20,200 nucleotides of DNA from Brachyspira sp. CAG:484 (GTDB lineage Bacteria > Cyanobacteriota > Vampirovibrionia > Gastranaerophilales > Gastranaerophilaceae): assembly GCA_000431315.1 (NCBI GenBank), contig HF989685.1, positions 1 to 20,200 of the forward strand, read 5' to 3'. Shown here in pieces: positions 1 to 6,995 of the stretch. How positions within the stretch are numbered: the stretch's first letter is position 1; every line of letters begins with the position of its first letter. The notes beneath the pieces are model-generated. The model was given only the letters and a program-made list of their open reading frames with translations, did no database searches and was not told the DNA's origin. The translations under genes and the position numbers were made by a program.

Positions 1-147
1 GATTTTGAAAAAGATTGTTCGGTAGAAAATCCTGGAGATTGCACTACTGAGGAAGCTTGTTACTCTCTTGATTATGTTGAAGGAAAGGGGTGTCCAGGTT
101 GGGGCAATGGAATGTGTACAATTTCTGAACGCAACTGTCCAAGATAA
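1..147 (+). CDS. C-terminal fragment of a cysteine-rich protein (5' end outside window)
   Basis: The open frame runs from base 1 to a TAA at 145-147 and gives 48 residues ending in NCPR. I do not recognise the family. Six cysteines are spread over the 48 residues (positions 6, 14, 20, 31, 39 and 46 of the fragment), with many Gly, Glu and Asp. This suggests a disulphide-stabilised exported or surface domain, for example the tail of a pseudopilin-like or adhesin-like protein. The frame ends directly at a strong hairpin terminator, which supports it being a real gene end. The product and the N-terminal part cannot be judged from here. Confidence 0.6.
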   Translation, partial: DFEKDCSVENPGDCTTEEACYSLDYVEGKGCPGWGNGMCTISERNCPR

Positions 148-170
148 AAAGCTCCTTTATGGAGCTTTTT
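146..170. terminator. Bidirectional intrinsic terminator between convergent genes
   Basis: A perfect inverted repeat, AAAAAGCTCC (146-155) and GGAGCTTTTT (161-170), encloses the loop TTTAT. The A-run on the left and T-run on the right make it work in both directions. It starts at the stop codon of the cysteine-rich gene on the plus strand, and its right end overlaps the stop codon of the hydrolase gene on the minus strand. Confidence 0.85.
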
Positions 171-714
171 ATTTTATCAAAGCTTGAACTTCTTTGAACT
201 TTGGATGCTTTGCGCCTTTCAGCCATTCAAAAAGTGCAATTTCAACGCAGGAAATTTTAGCACCGTTTTGCTGCATGATCTCAATTCCCTGTTTAAATTC
301 ATATTTGTTGCGGCTTGCGCAGGCATCTTTTATAATATAAACCTCATAACCTGCCTCAAGTAATGCTGCTGCAGTCTGGTGAACACAAATATGTGTTTCA
401 ATCCCAAATAAAACTATTTGTTTTTTTCCATAAGCTGCAATTTTTTCCGGCATTCCTTCTTCTAAAAGTGCATTAAATGATGTTTTTTCAATAATTTCGG
501 TATTTTCCGGCAAGACAGCTTTTAATTGAGGTACAGTATTGCCAAGACCTTTAGGATATTGCTCGGTAACAAGTACCGGAATACCCAGAGCCTTTGCCGC
601 ACTCGCTACCCTTACAGCTCTTGTAACAACGATGTCCTTATCCAAAGCTCCTACTAATCTTTCCTGAATATCAATTATGATTACAAGACTATTCTCAGCA
701 GATAGTGTATTCAT
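169..714 (-). CDS. Isochorismatase-family cysteine hydrolase
   Basis: The 181-residue protein covers a full isochorismatase-like (cysteine hydrolase) domain. The catalytic triad of the family is visible: Asp15 in IIIDIQER, Lys77 in IIEKTSFNAL and Cys110 in GIETHICVHQ. The family hydrolyses amides or vinyl ethers (nicotinamide, N-carbamoyl compounds, isochorismate) in the cytoplasm. The short YcaC-like form here does not reveal the substrate. The ATG at 714 is preceded by AAGGAGAG at good spacing. It is the last gene of a minus-strand operon, 10 bp after the receiver-like gene, and it terminates in the shared hairpin at 146-170. The enzyme class is secure and the substrate unknown. Confidence 0.9.
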   Translation of the reverse strand: MNTLSAENSLVIIIDIQERLVGALDKDIVVTRAVRVASAAKALGIPVLVTEQYPKGLGNTVPQLKAVLPENTEIIEKTSFNALLEEGMPEKIAAYGKKQIVLFGIETHICVHQTAAALLEAGYEVYIIKDACASRNKYEFKQGIEIMQQNGAKISCVEIALFEWLKGAKHPKFKEVQALIK

Positions 715-724
715 TTTTCTCTCC

Positions 725-1942
725 TTAATCTATTGTTGTCTTAAACTCTTTTATAAAATCTTCAACTATTCTTATTAATTCTTTCTGTGTTATTTTATTC
801 AGCGGCATTGTTATCTCGCTGTTTTCAGGACTATCCAATCCCGCATGGGTAATATATATTATGATTTTAGCAAATCCGGGATAAACAATTTTTAATCTGC
901 TCTCCTGTTTTGGATTTTTCAGGCAGAACACGCTCTGATTTTCATCTGTGTATTGCTCAATTTTTGTATTAAAAAGTTTTTCTTCGTAACTTTTTTGTAA
1001 CCTGTAAAAAACAGGAGCGATAACTTTTTCAAGTTTTTTATTAAATATCTGTTTAAATAATTTGTAATTCTTTTCAGACATATGCGGAGTATCAAGCCAT
1101 TCATCCAGCGTTTCATTTTTATCTGCATAAATTACCATCTCCTGGTTGTTGATCATTGCCTCAGAAAGTGCACATTGAGCTCTTTTTTCACTGTCTGTAA
1201 AATTAGAACCTTTGATTTCACAGATACCTGCTTTTATCGTAAAGCCGTCTTTCAGTTCTGCTTTAATCTTTTCATAAACAGCTACCGCCCCGTTTAAGCC
1301 TGTTTCAGACAGCATAATATAATATTTTGAACCGCTGGCATTTGCAACAATATCGCCATGTCTTATAGACTTTTTAATTGCATCAGAAAATTTGTCAGCA
1401 GAAAAACTTGCTTTCCCCTCTTCATCCGGCGACAAGATAATTAAAGCACCTGAATTGCTAAAGTTGTTAATCTCAAGCTGGCATATTTCTGGTGCAAATT
1501 TCTGGCTGAAGAAGCCTGTGCTTTCTGATATAACACCATATTCTTTGAGGTAATTTTTATATCTTGAAATTTCATTTTTCAAATTGGATTTTTTTATACA
1601 GTTTATGACTCTAATCAGCATTTCAGACGGGTCAGCTTTTACTGATACGTAATCATCAATTCCTTCATCATAAGCACTTAACACAAAATTCCTGTCGTAA
1701 TTATTGGTTAAAAGAATAATATTTAAACACTTGTCCTTAATATATTTTATAAGATTTAGAGTTTTTTCTTTATCTTCATGCTCCTGAATAATTGTAATAT
1801 CGTAACTGTTTTCAAATATTACATCGGGTGCATCTTCATAATCACAATAAGATACTCTGTCAGATTCTCTTAATAAAACGAGTTTATCATCAAATGCCTC
1901 TATTGTAGATGTGTCGTCTGTGATTAGTAAAATATTATTCAT
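725..1942 (-). CDS. Degenerate receiver + degenerate GGDEF-like protein in the ftsEX operon
   Basis: With the ATG at 1942 the protein has 405 residues. A TTG six bases upstream is also possible, but AGGTG lies 9 nt from the ATG and only 3 nt from the TTG. Residues 1-120 follow a response-regulator receiver: β1 with the acidic pair Asp9-Asp10, Thr79 after β4 and Lys102 after β5. The position of the phospho-accepting Asp after β3 (YDITIIQEHED) is Gln53, so classical phosphorylation is unlikely. Residues about 160-275 resemble a GGDEF domain (RHGDIVA..., then IMLSET, then an EKI helix), but the GGDEF signature is replaced by SGSKY near 203-207, so cyclase activity is not expected. Residues 280-405 are unassigned. 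It sits 6 nt downstream of ftsX, which suggests a regulatory or scaffolding role linked to division. That role is an inference. Confidence 0.75.
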   Translation of the reverse strand: MNNILLITDDTSTIEAFDDKLVLLRESDRVSYCDYEDAPDVIFENSYDITIIQEHEDKEKTLNLIKYIKDKCLNIILLTNNYDRNFVLSAYDEGIDDYVSVKADPSEMLIRVINCIKKSNLKNEISRYKNYLKEYGVISESTGFFSQKFAPEICQLEINNFSNSGALIILSPDEEGKASFSADKFSDAIKKSIRHGDIVANASGSKYYIMLSETGLNGAVAVYEKIKAELKDGFTIKAGICEIKGSNFTDSEKRAQCALSEAMINNQEMVIYADKNETLDEWLDTPHMSEKNYKLFKQIFNKKLEKVIAPVFYRLQKSYEEKLFNTKIEQYTDENQSVFCLKNPKQESRLKIVYPGFAKIIIYITHAGLDSPENSEITMPLNKITQKELIRIVEDFIKEFKTTID

Positions 1943-1948
1943 AGTCAA

Positions 1949-2857
1949 TTACACCTGCAGGTGTTTTTTGATACATAAGAAGCTTCCGCCTGCACCAAAG
2001 AGTATAGCCATCATAAACATTGTGAATATAACAATGCTCTGGGCGTATAAAGGTGATGGTACAATAAAGAACTGGTGCATATTATTAAGACCGTTCTGAA
2101 CAAAATTCAGAGGTATTATTGCAACAACAGCACCTGTAAATCCGTAGAATGCTCCCTGCATAATTAACGGAAATCTGATATACCAGTTAGAAACACCCAT
2201 AAGCCTCATAATTTCAATCTCGTCTTTTCTCGACTGAATAACAAGCTGTATCGTGTTGTTGATAATGGTAATTGTCAAAATTCCCATTATTATAATAACA
2301 AGTACGGTTATTGTATTTACAACATGATTTAGTGTCTGGATTTTTTTAGCAAGTTCCTGGGCATAACTCATATCCTCTACAGAGTTAAGCTTTTTTATGT
2401 TTTTAAATACTGTAGAAATATTTTCAGGTTTATCTACTTTAACATGAAGAGTGTCAGGAAGAGGATTGCTAATATCAGGAAGGTTCATCTCCCTTCGCAA
2501 ATTCTGCCATGAAACATCTTTTGGTATAATTTTTACGCTTTCTACATGCTCAAATTCTTTAATTCTGTTTTTTGCAATATTAGTATCTGTACCTGATTTT
2601 AAATAAACAGAAATCTCAAGAACATTTCCAAGTTCATGCGCAAACGCAGAAATTGACATTGCTGTTCTAAAGAATGAACCGAAGATTGTTAAAATCGCTG
2701 CCATTGTTGTAATAATGACAAGGTTTACTATACCTGTTCTTTTAATATCGTAAAATGTTTCCATTGAAAGTCTGTATAAAATTCTTAATTCACACAGCCA
2801 GTCTTTTGGTATATGTTTTTTTACCTGTTTTTTTATTTTTAATTTTTGATCACTCAT
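1949..2857 (-). CDS. ftsX: Cell division permease-like protein FtsX
   Basis: This 302-residue membrane protein has the FtsX layout. There is a cytoplasmic basic N-terminus, TM1 at about 43-63, an extracytoplasmic domain at about 65-178, then three TM segments at about 180-202, 232-253 and 272-296. The segment SRKDEIEIMRLMGVSNWYI (209-227) before TM3 is the typical FtsX region that couples to FtsE. FtsX has no transport role in the classic systems. It transmits FtsE ATP hydrolysis across the membrane to activate peptidoglycan hydrolases at the septum. Its ATG overlaps the ftsE stop by 8 bp (ATGAGTGA), so the two are translationally coupled. No hydrolase partner (EnvC or PcsB type) is encoded next to it. 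Confidence 0.93.
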   Translation of the reverse strand: MSDQKLKIKKQVKKHIPKDWLCELRILYRLSMETFYDIKRTGIVNLVIITTMAAILTIFGSFFRTAMSISAFAHELGNVLEISVYLKSGTDTNIAKNRIKEFEHVESVKIIPKDVSWQNLRREMNLPDISNPLPDTLHVKVDKPENISTVFKNIKKLNSVEDMSYAQELAKKIQTLNHVVNTITVLVIIIMGILTITIINNTIQLVIQSRKDEIEIMRLMGVSNWYIRFPLIMQGAFYGFTGAVVAIIPLNFVQNGLNNMHQFFIVPSPLYAQSIVIFTMFMMAILFGAGGSFLCIKKHLQV

Positions 2858-3527
2858 AAGTACCTGCTTGAATATCCCTTACAACTTCACCTTTATCAAG
2901 GGTAATAACTCTTTTTCTAAAATAGTCTACCATAGCATTATCATGTGTTGAAACTATAACAGTAATCCCTCTCTGGTTAATCTGATCCAGAATCTGCATG
3001 ATTTCCATAGAGTTTTTAGGATCTAAGTTTCCTGTAGGCTCATCAGCAATCAAAAGCGGAGGTCCGTTTACAATTGCACGAGCGATACCTACTCTTTGCT
3101 GTTCACCGCCGGAAAGCTCTGCCGGTGTGGCATGCATTTTATCATATAACCCTACAATTTTTAAAGCTCCTGTGACTCTGGCATTTATTTCTCTTGAACT
3201 AATCCCCAGAGTTCTGATAACGTACGCAACATTATCATAAATACTCATGTTCTGGAGCAATTTATAATCCTGAAACACAATTCCCATACAGCGTCTTAAG
3301 TTTGGAACTTTGTCATTTGAAAGGTTGGCAATATTAATACCGCCAATTGTTACAGTTCCGCTTGTAGGGCGTTCTTCATTATATAAAAGCTTCATTAACG
3401 TAGATTTTCCGGCACCGGAAGCTCCTACGATAAATACAAATTCACCTGAAAGAATATCAAGGTTAACATTCTTTAGTGCATAGTGGTCATTTTTGTATTT
3501 TTTGGTTACAGCTCTGAATTGAATCAT
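2850..3527 (-). CDS. ftsE: Cell division ATP-binding protein FtsE
   Basis: This 225-residue ABC ATPase carries Walker A GASGAGKST (35-43), the Q-loop Gln86 in VFQDYKLL, the signature LSGGE (138-142), Walker B LLIADEP (158-164) and the switch His195 in STHD. The order FtsE-FtsX and the N-terminus MIQFRAVTKKY match FtsE. The ATG at 3527 is preceded by AAGGACT about 8 nt upstream. The gene starts 16 bp after the transketolase stop and overlaps ftsX, so it is co-transcribed with both. It works at the cytoplasmic face of the membrane with FtsX and powers control of septal cell-wall hydrolysis. Confidence 0.95.
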   Translation of the reverse strand: MIQFRAVTKKYKNDHYALKNVNLDILSGEFVFIVGASGAGKSTLMKLLYNEERPTSGTVTIGGINIANLSNDKVPNLRRCMGIVFQDYKLLQNMSIYDNVAYVIRTLGISSREINARVTGALKIVGLYDKMHATPAELSGGEQQRVGIARAIVNGPPLLIADEPTGNLDPKNSMEIMQILDQINQRGITVIVSTHDNAMVDYFRKRVITLDKGEVVRDIQAGTYE

Positions 3528-3543
3528 ATGTTTTTAGTCCTTA

Positions 3544-4506
3544 TTATTTTACCAGTCTGTAGGTATCAATATGTTTTTTTATAGTTTTAGCCAGTTTGTT
3601 TGCAGTCAGCCCGTAGTATTCAAGCAGATAATCCCATTTGCCGCTTTGTCCGAATGTATCATTAATTCCAATTCTCTGGACAGGCATAGGGTAATATTCC
3701 GCAAGAAGCTCGCAAACAGCACTTCCTAAACCGCCTATTATAGAATGATTTTCAACTGTTATAACAAACTTTGTTTGTTTTGCTTTTTCGATAATAGTAG
3801 CGCCGTCAAGAGGCTTAACTACAGGAGCATGTAAAATTTGTACAGAATAGCCTTCCTGTTTTAATATTTCTGCAGCCTCAATTACTTCCGCAAGGGTTTC
3901 TCCGTTAGTAATAACTGTTACATCACTTCCGTCTTCAACAACTTTTACCTTACAGAAATCAAATTCATAATTTTCATCAAATACATCGCAAACGTTTGTT
4001 CTCGGTATTCTTATGTACATCGGACCGTAATTTTCTGCAGCAAACTTAATTACCTGTTCGCATTCTCTGCAATCTGCCGGAACAATAACTGACATATTCG
4101 GAATTGAACGCATTAAAGATATGTCTTCCAGCGCCTGATGGCTTGCTCCGTCTTCTCCAACCGTAATTCCGCCATGTGTTCCTACAATTTTTACGTTAAA
4201 TTCCGGATAGCAGACGGTATTTCTTATCTGGTCATAAGTCCTTCCGGTTGCAAACATGGCAAAACTTGAAACAAAAGGCGTTTTCCCTGCTGCAGCCAAA
4301 CCGGCTGCCGAAGCTATCATATCTTGCTCAGCAATACCTACATCAAAAAATCTTTCAGGAAATTCTTTCTGAAAAATTTGTGTCTGGGTAGAGCATGCCA
4401 AATCAGCATCCATAACTACAATCTCAGGATGTGTCTGTCCCAGCTTTGCCAGTGTTTTACCGAAAGCTGAGCGTATGGATTTTTTTTCTTTTTTGTTAAT
4501 TAACAT
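3544..4506 (-). CDS. Transketolase C-terminal subunit (split transketolase)
   Basis: The 320-residue protein contains the pyrimidine-binding and C-terminal domains of a transketolase but not the N-terminal thiamine-diphosphate domain. The catalytic Glu60 that activates the cofactor lies in FDVGIAEQDM. Other typical segments are HGGITVGEDGASHQALED and RIPR. In split transketolases this half pairs with an about 270-residue N-terminal subunit to interconvert pentose-phosphate sugars, and the N-terminal gene usually lies immediately upstream. Here the upstream side is a 265-bp promoter region and a divergent unrelated gene, so the partner must be elsewhere. The ATG at 4506 has only a weak, distant AAAGGCG upstream. 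It is the first gene of the operon with ftsEX. Confidence 0.88.
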   Translation of the reverse strand: MLINKKEKKSIRSAFGKTLAKLGQTHPEIVVMDADLACSTQTQIFQKEFPERFFDVGIAEQDMIASAAGLAAAGKTPFVSSFAMFATGRTYDQIRNTVCYPEFNVKIVGTHGGITVGEDGASHQALEDISLMRSIPNMSVIVPADCRECEQVIKFAAENYGPMYIRIPRTNVCDVFDENYEFDFCKVKVVEDGSDVTVITNGETLAEVIEAAEILKQEGYSVQILHAPVVKPLDGATIIEKAKQTKFVITVENHSIIGGLGSAVCELLAEYYPMPVQRIGINDTFGQSGKWDYLLEYYGLTANKLAKTIKKHIDTYRLVK

Positions 4507-4571
4507 AATAAATAAACGCCTTTAACTATATAAATTCTCTAGTCCGGATAAATACCCTGTGTCCAAACATC

Positions 4572-4599
4572 ATTATATCATAAATAAAATATTTGTCCT
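4572..4599 (-). promoter_or_regulatory. Candidate promoter for the transketolase-ftsEX operon
   Basis: On the minus strand a perfect TATAAT (4572-4577) lies 16 bp from AGGACA (4594-4599), which matches the -35 consensus in 4 of 6 positions. It predicts a start near 4565 and a leader of about 60 nt. The rest of 4507-4771 is AT-rich. It holds no clear ORF, and it must also carry the promoter for the divergent gene, which I could not fix with confidence. Confidence 0.5.
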
Positions 4600-4771
4600 A
4601 CAAATGTAAATATATCTTATGTTTTGTAAAATTTCAAATCTGTTTTTCTTATTTTTAATGTTAACTTTTGTTAAAAAAAAACGACATTTTAGCAATTTTA
4701 TTTCTTGAGGAGTATTTAAAGGGTAGAATAGGAATAAAGACAATATTATTTATTGAAAGGAAGAAAATAAG

Positions 4772-5866
4772 ATGATGCAAATTCCAAATTATGTAAATCC
4801 TTACATGCAGCAACCCCAAGTGCAGCCTTTCGCTACACCTGCTCCTAATTACAATGCAGTAAAGATTGATGTTCACAATCCAAGTGTATCAGCTCCGGGT
4901 GTTGGACAGTCTGTTGTAAATGTTCCTCAGCAGGCTCCTCAATATGCAACACCGACAATGCCTTATTACACTTATCCGCAAGCTCAGTTATATCAATATC
5001 CAGAGGCTCAGCAACAGCCTTATTACATGCCGCCTCAACCACAATTACCGGCTCAACCGGCTCCGGTAGCACAGGCTCCAGCAGCTCCTGCTCCGGTAGA
5101 AGTTGTTGCTCCTCAGGTTGCTCAGCAAAATATTAATGCTCCACAGGCACCTGTAGTTCCGCAACCGGTTGTTACACAGCCTGCGGCAGCTCCACAGCCG
5201 TCAGCAGCTCCTGTTGAAGCTCAAAAACCGGAAGTTGTACCTTCAGCTCCTGTAGCTCCACAGGTTGATTTAAATGCTTTTATTTCTAAACTGACAAGCC
5301 CGGATTACGAAGTTCAGGCTGCAACTATGGAAGAAATGGCTAACATGGTAAAAGAAGACCCGCAAAAAGCTACTGAATTGCTTGACGTTAAAGTAATGGA
5401 CGCATTGACCAACATTGTTAATGCTGACTCCAGCAAATTAGCCGGTCCTACACAGGAACAAATTGCAGCAAGACAAAAACTATTGTCTAACCAGCAGATG
5501 ACTGATGCTGAAAAACAATTGGCTACAACTATTACTCCAATGGAACTGGCTGAAAGAAATAAAAGCTATGCAATGTTTACATCTGCAATCCTTCAGAAAC
5601 TCTATGGAGATGAAGTAGCTAAATTAACAAATACAACAGTTCCGTTAACTGAATTGCCTGGTGCAGTTACAGTTGTAGAACAACTGAAGAATAACCCTAA
5701 CCCAATGGTTAGAACTTCTGCGATTGAAGCATTAAGCTACATCCAAAACCCAAGCTACAAAAAAGATTTGAATACATTGTTTACAATCGCTAAGAATGAT
5801 GAAGACAAGGGTGTTCAAGAAGCAGCGACAGCAGCGTTAGATAAATTAAATCAAATGGCTGCCTAG
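4772..5866 (+). CDS. Pro/Gln/Ala-rich protein with C-terminal HEAT-like helical domain
   Basis: I do not recognise a named family. Residues 1-165 of 364 are low complexity, dominated by Pro, Gln, Ala and Val with many Tyr, and should be disordered. Residues about 166-364 look like an all-helical repeat domain. Two segments resemble HEAT repeats: FISKLTSPDYEVQAATMEEM (170-189), and NPNPMVRTSAIEALSYI, with a further EAATAALDKL helix at the very end. There is no signal peptide or membrane segment. The gene has GAAAGGAAG about 10 nt before the ATG at 4772, and a second ATG follows at 4775. It appears to be a single-gene unit with its own strong terminator. A scaffold or adaptor role is likely from the architecture, but this is inference. 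Confidence 0.75.
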   Translation: MMQIPNYVNPYMQQPQVQPFATPAPNYNAVKIDVHNPSVSAPGVGQSVVNVPQQAPQYATPTMPYYTYPQAQLYQYPEAQQQPYYMPPQPQLPAQPAPVAQAPAAPAPVEVVAPQVAQQNINAPQAPVVPQPVVTQPAAAPQPSAAPVEAQKPEVVPSAPVAPQVDLNAFISKLTSPDYEVQAATMEEMANMVKEDPQKATELLDVKVMDALTNIVNADSSKLAGPTQEQIAARQKLLSNQQMTDAEKQLATTITPMELAERNKSYAMFTSAILQKLYGDEVAKLTNTTVPLTELPGAVTVVEQLKNNPNPMVRTSAIEALSYIQNPSYKKDLNTLFTIAKNDEDKGVQEAATAALDKLNQMAA

Positions 5867-5907
5867 CTAAAATCAATTCATTCCTTTCTTTAAATAACAA
5901 TGACAGA

Positions 5908-5943
5908 AAATCCCTGAAAGAAAACAACTTTCAGGGATTTTTT
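5908..5943. terminator. Bidirectional terminator between the HEAT-like gene and the XRE gene
   Basis: A 13-bp perfect stem, AAATCCCTGAAAG (5908-5920) and CTTTCAGGGATTT (5928-5940), encloses the loop AAAACAA. It is followed by more T and flanked by A on the left. The minus-strand XRE gene's TGA (5931-5933) lies inside the right arm, so one hairpin serves both convergent genes. Confidence 0.9.
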
Positions 5944-6170
5944 GTATAGACTTCATCATATTGTTCAAACTCTTTTAAAAATTCAGCAGGGGTTTTTCCA
6001 AAATTATTTGCTATTTTTTCTAATATATTAATTTTTATTCCCTGTTTAAGATTTTCTATTCTGCACAATATTGCACAATCAACATCTGCCTCTTGGGCAA
6101 ATTTATTTAGAGATATGCCAGTCGACTCTCTTTTAAGTTTTATGTATCTGCCTAAATCTTTATATTGCAT
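5931..6170 (-). CDS. Small XRE/Cro-CI family transcriptional regulator
   Basis: This 79-residue protein is essentially one helix-turn-helix domain (residues about 5-65): LGRYIKLKRESTGISLNKFAQEADV, then the recognition-helix region, then ILEKIANNFGKTPAEFL. It should bind an operator as a dimer. No Shine-Dalgarno sequence precedes the ATG at 6170. The predicted promoter (see 6179-6207) would start transcription at or next to the ATG, so translation may be leaderless. It is divergent from the pseudopilin gene across a repeat-rich region, so autoregulation and control of the pseudopilin are the natural hypothesis. Cys32 and Cys36 in VDCAILCRIE could form a redox or metal pair, but that is speculative. 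Confidence 0.88.
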   Translation of the reverse strand: MQYKDLGRYIKLKRESTGISLNKFAQEADVDCAILCRIENLKQGIKINILEKIANNFGKTPAEFLKEFEQYDEVYTKNP

Positions 6171-6192
6171 TTATTGAGATTATGCAATATAA
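6160..6192. repeat. 11-bp perfect inverted repeat across the XRE start codon
   Basis: TTATATTGCAT (6160-6170) and ATGCAATATAA (6182-6192) are exact reverse complements separated by 11 bp, with the centre at 6176. The left arm holds the XRE start codon and the -35 of the plus-strand promoter. The right arm holds most of the plus-strand -10. The arm centres are about 22 bp apart, roughly two helical turns, as expected for a dimer or pair of dimers on one DNA face. Confidence 0.7.
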
Positions 6193-6193
6193 T
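6165..6193 (+). promoter_or_regulatory. Candidate promoter of the pseudopilin gene
   Basis: TTGCAT (6165-6170) is followed after exactly 17 bp by a perfect TATAAT (6188-6193). Transcription would start near 6200, leaving a leader of about 40 nt before the ATG at 6240. The ATTGAGA palindrome (6206-6221) lies in that leader, just downstream of the start. Confidence 0.65.
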
Positions 6194-6207
6194 GTAATTA
6201 ATGTCAT
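6179..6207 (-). promoter_or_regulatory. Candidate promoter of the XRE gene, overlapping the pseudopilin promoter
   Basis: On the minus strand ATGACA (6202-6207, 5 of 6) is followed after 17 bp by CATAAT (6179-6184, 5 of 6). The predicted start is about 6171, directly at the XRE ATG (6170), which would give a leaderless transcript. Its -10 lies in the spacer of the plus-strand promoter, so the two divergent promoters occupy the same DNA and could exclude each other. Confidence 0.55.
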
Positions 6208-6221
6208 TGAGATTTCTCAAT
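6206..6221. promoter_or_regulatory. ATTGAGA palindrome, candidate operator
   Basis: ATTGAGA (6206-6212), TT, TCTCAAT (6215-6221) is a perfect inverted repeat. The same half-site, extended to ATTGAGATT, occurs again at 6173-6181, exactly 33 bp upstream of the copy at 6206-6214 (about three helical turns). Three copies of a 7-mer in 49 bp between divergent genes suggest binding sites for the XRE protein. Confidence 0.55.
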
Positions 6222-6239
6222 AGTAAAGAAGGAGTATTT

Positions 6240-6992
6240 ATGGGAAAGAAGATTAAAAGTAATGCCTTTACACTTGCCGAAGTACTGATAACGCTTGGGA
6301 TAACCGGTGTGGTAGCGGCAATGACACTGCCTCAGCTTATAAAAAACTATAAAGAAAAAGTTCTGCTTCAACAGGCTAAGAAAATGTATTCTGTAATTTC
6401 GAATGCTCTTGTTGCTTATAGTAATGATATGGGAACCCCTGGGGAATACTGGCTTATTTTTGATGGTTCACGAGAACTAAATGATATTGTTAAGGACTTT
6501 TCTAAATATATAAGCCCAATTCAGATATGCCAATCTGAAGATATTAGAAATTCTAACTGCGGCGGCGGATCATATACAATAAGAACATTTAAACGTAAAA
6601 ACAACGGCCAAGGAAAAGTTTCTAATCTTACATCCACAATGGTTAATGGAGGGAGGATGGTTCTCAAAGATGGAAGCTTTGTTTCTATACGGAAAGACAA
6701 CACTTCTTCCGGTAGATGTTTTTATAATTGGACGCAAAATGTTACTGATGAAAATGGTTTTAATACCGGAGAAACTATAGCGAGAACCTCTACGCGATGC
6801 GGCAGAATTTATTTCGATGTGAACGGTTTAAAAGGTCCAAATCAATATGGTAATGATGTTTTTGAAATCCAGGTGCATGCCAATAAAATTAAAGCAAGCG
6901 ACTCTCTAGAGAATACAGGCGGGCTGGATAATGCAATCGTAACAGATCACCTGGAAAAAGGCGAAATTTACGATACTAATGCTGACTATTAA
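6240..6992 (+). CDS. Type IV pilin/pseudopilin-like protein (prepilin N-methylation domain)
   Basis: From the ATG at 6240 the protein has 250 residues. I chose this start over an in-frame ATG at 6201 because AGAAGGAG lies 5 nt upstream and a short basic leader then precedes the prepilin site. Prepilin peptidase would cut between Ala9 and Phe10 in KSNA|FTLAEV, leaving Glu at +5 (Glu14), followed by a hydrophobic helix to about residue 34. This segment anchors pseudopilins in the inner membrane before assembly by type II secretion or type IV pilus machinery. The C-terminal domain has four cysteines and DVNGLKGPN, a pattern common in pseudopilins of this lineage that may bind Ca2+. No assembly gene is nearby. 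It ends 3 bp from the convergent PlsC gene with no terminator between them. Confidence 0.88.
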   Translation: MGKKIKSNAFTLAEVLITLGITGVVAAMTLPQLIKNYKEKVLLQQAKKMYSVISNALVAYSNDMGTPGEYWLIFDGSRELNDIVKDFSKYISPIQICQSEDIRNSNCGGGSYTIRTFKRKNNGQGKVSNLTSTMVNGGRMVLKDGSFVSIRKDNTSSGRCFYNWTQNVTDENGFNTGETIARTSTRCGRIYFDVNGLKGPNQYGNDVFEIQVHANKIKASDSLENTGGLDNAIVTDHLEKGEIYDTNADY

Positions 6993-6995
6993 TCT

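Noticed and set aside
4660..4674. GTTAAC-TTTT-GTTAA repeat as an operator for the HEAT-like gene
   Set aside because: The repeat is short and lies in a very AT-rich region; chance occurrence is likely.
6201..6239. Longer N-terminus for the pseudopilin from an upstream ATG
   Set aside because: It would lie at the predicted transcription start and encode the operator palindrome; the ATG at 6240 has an excellent ribosome site and a normal prepilin leader.
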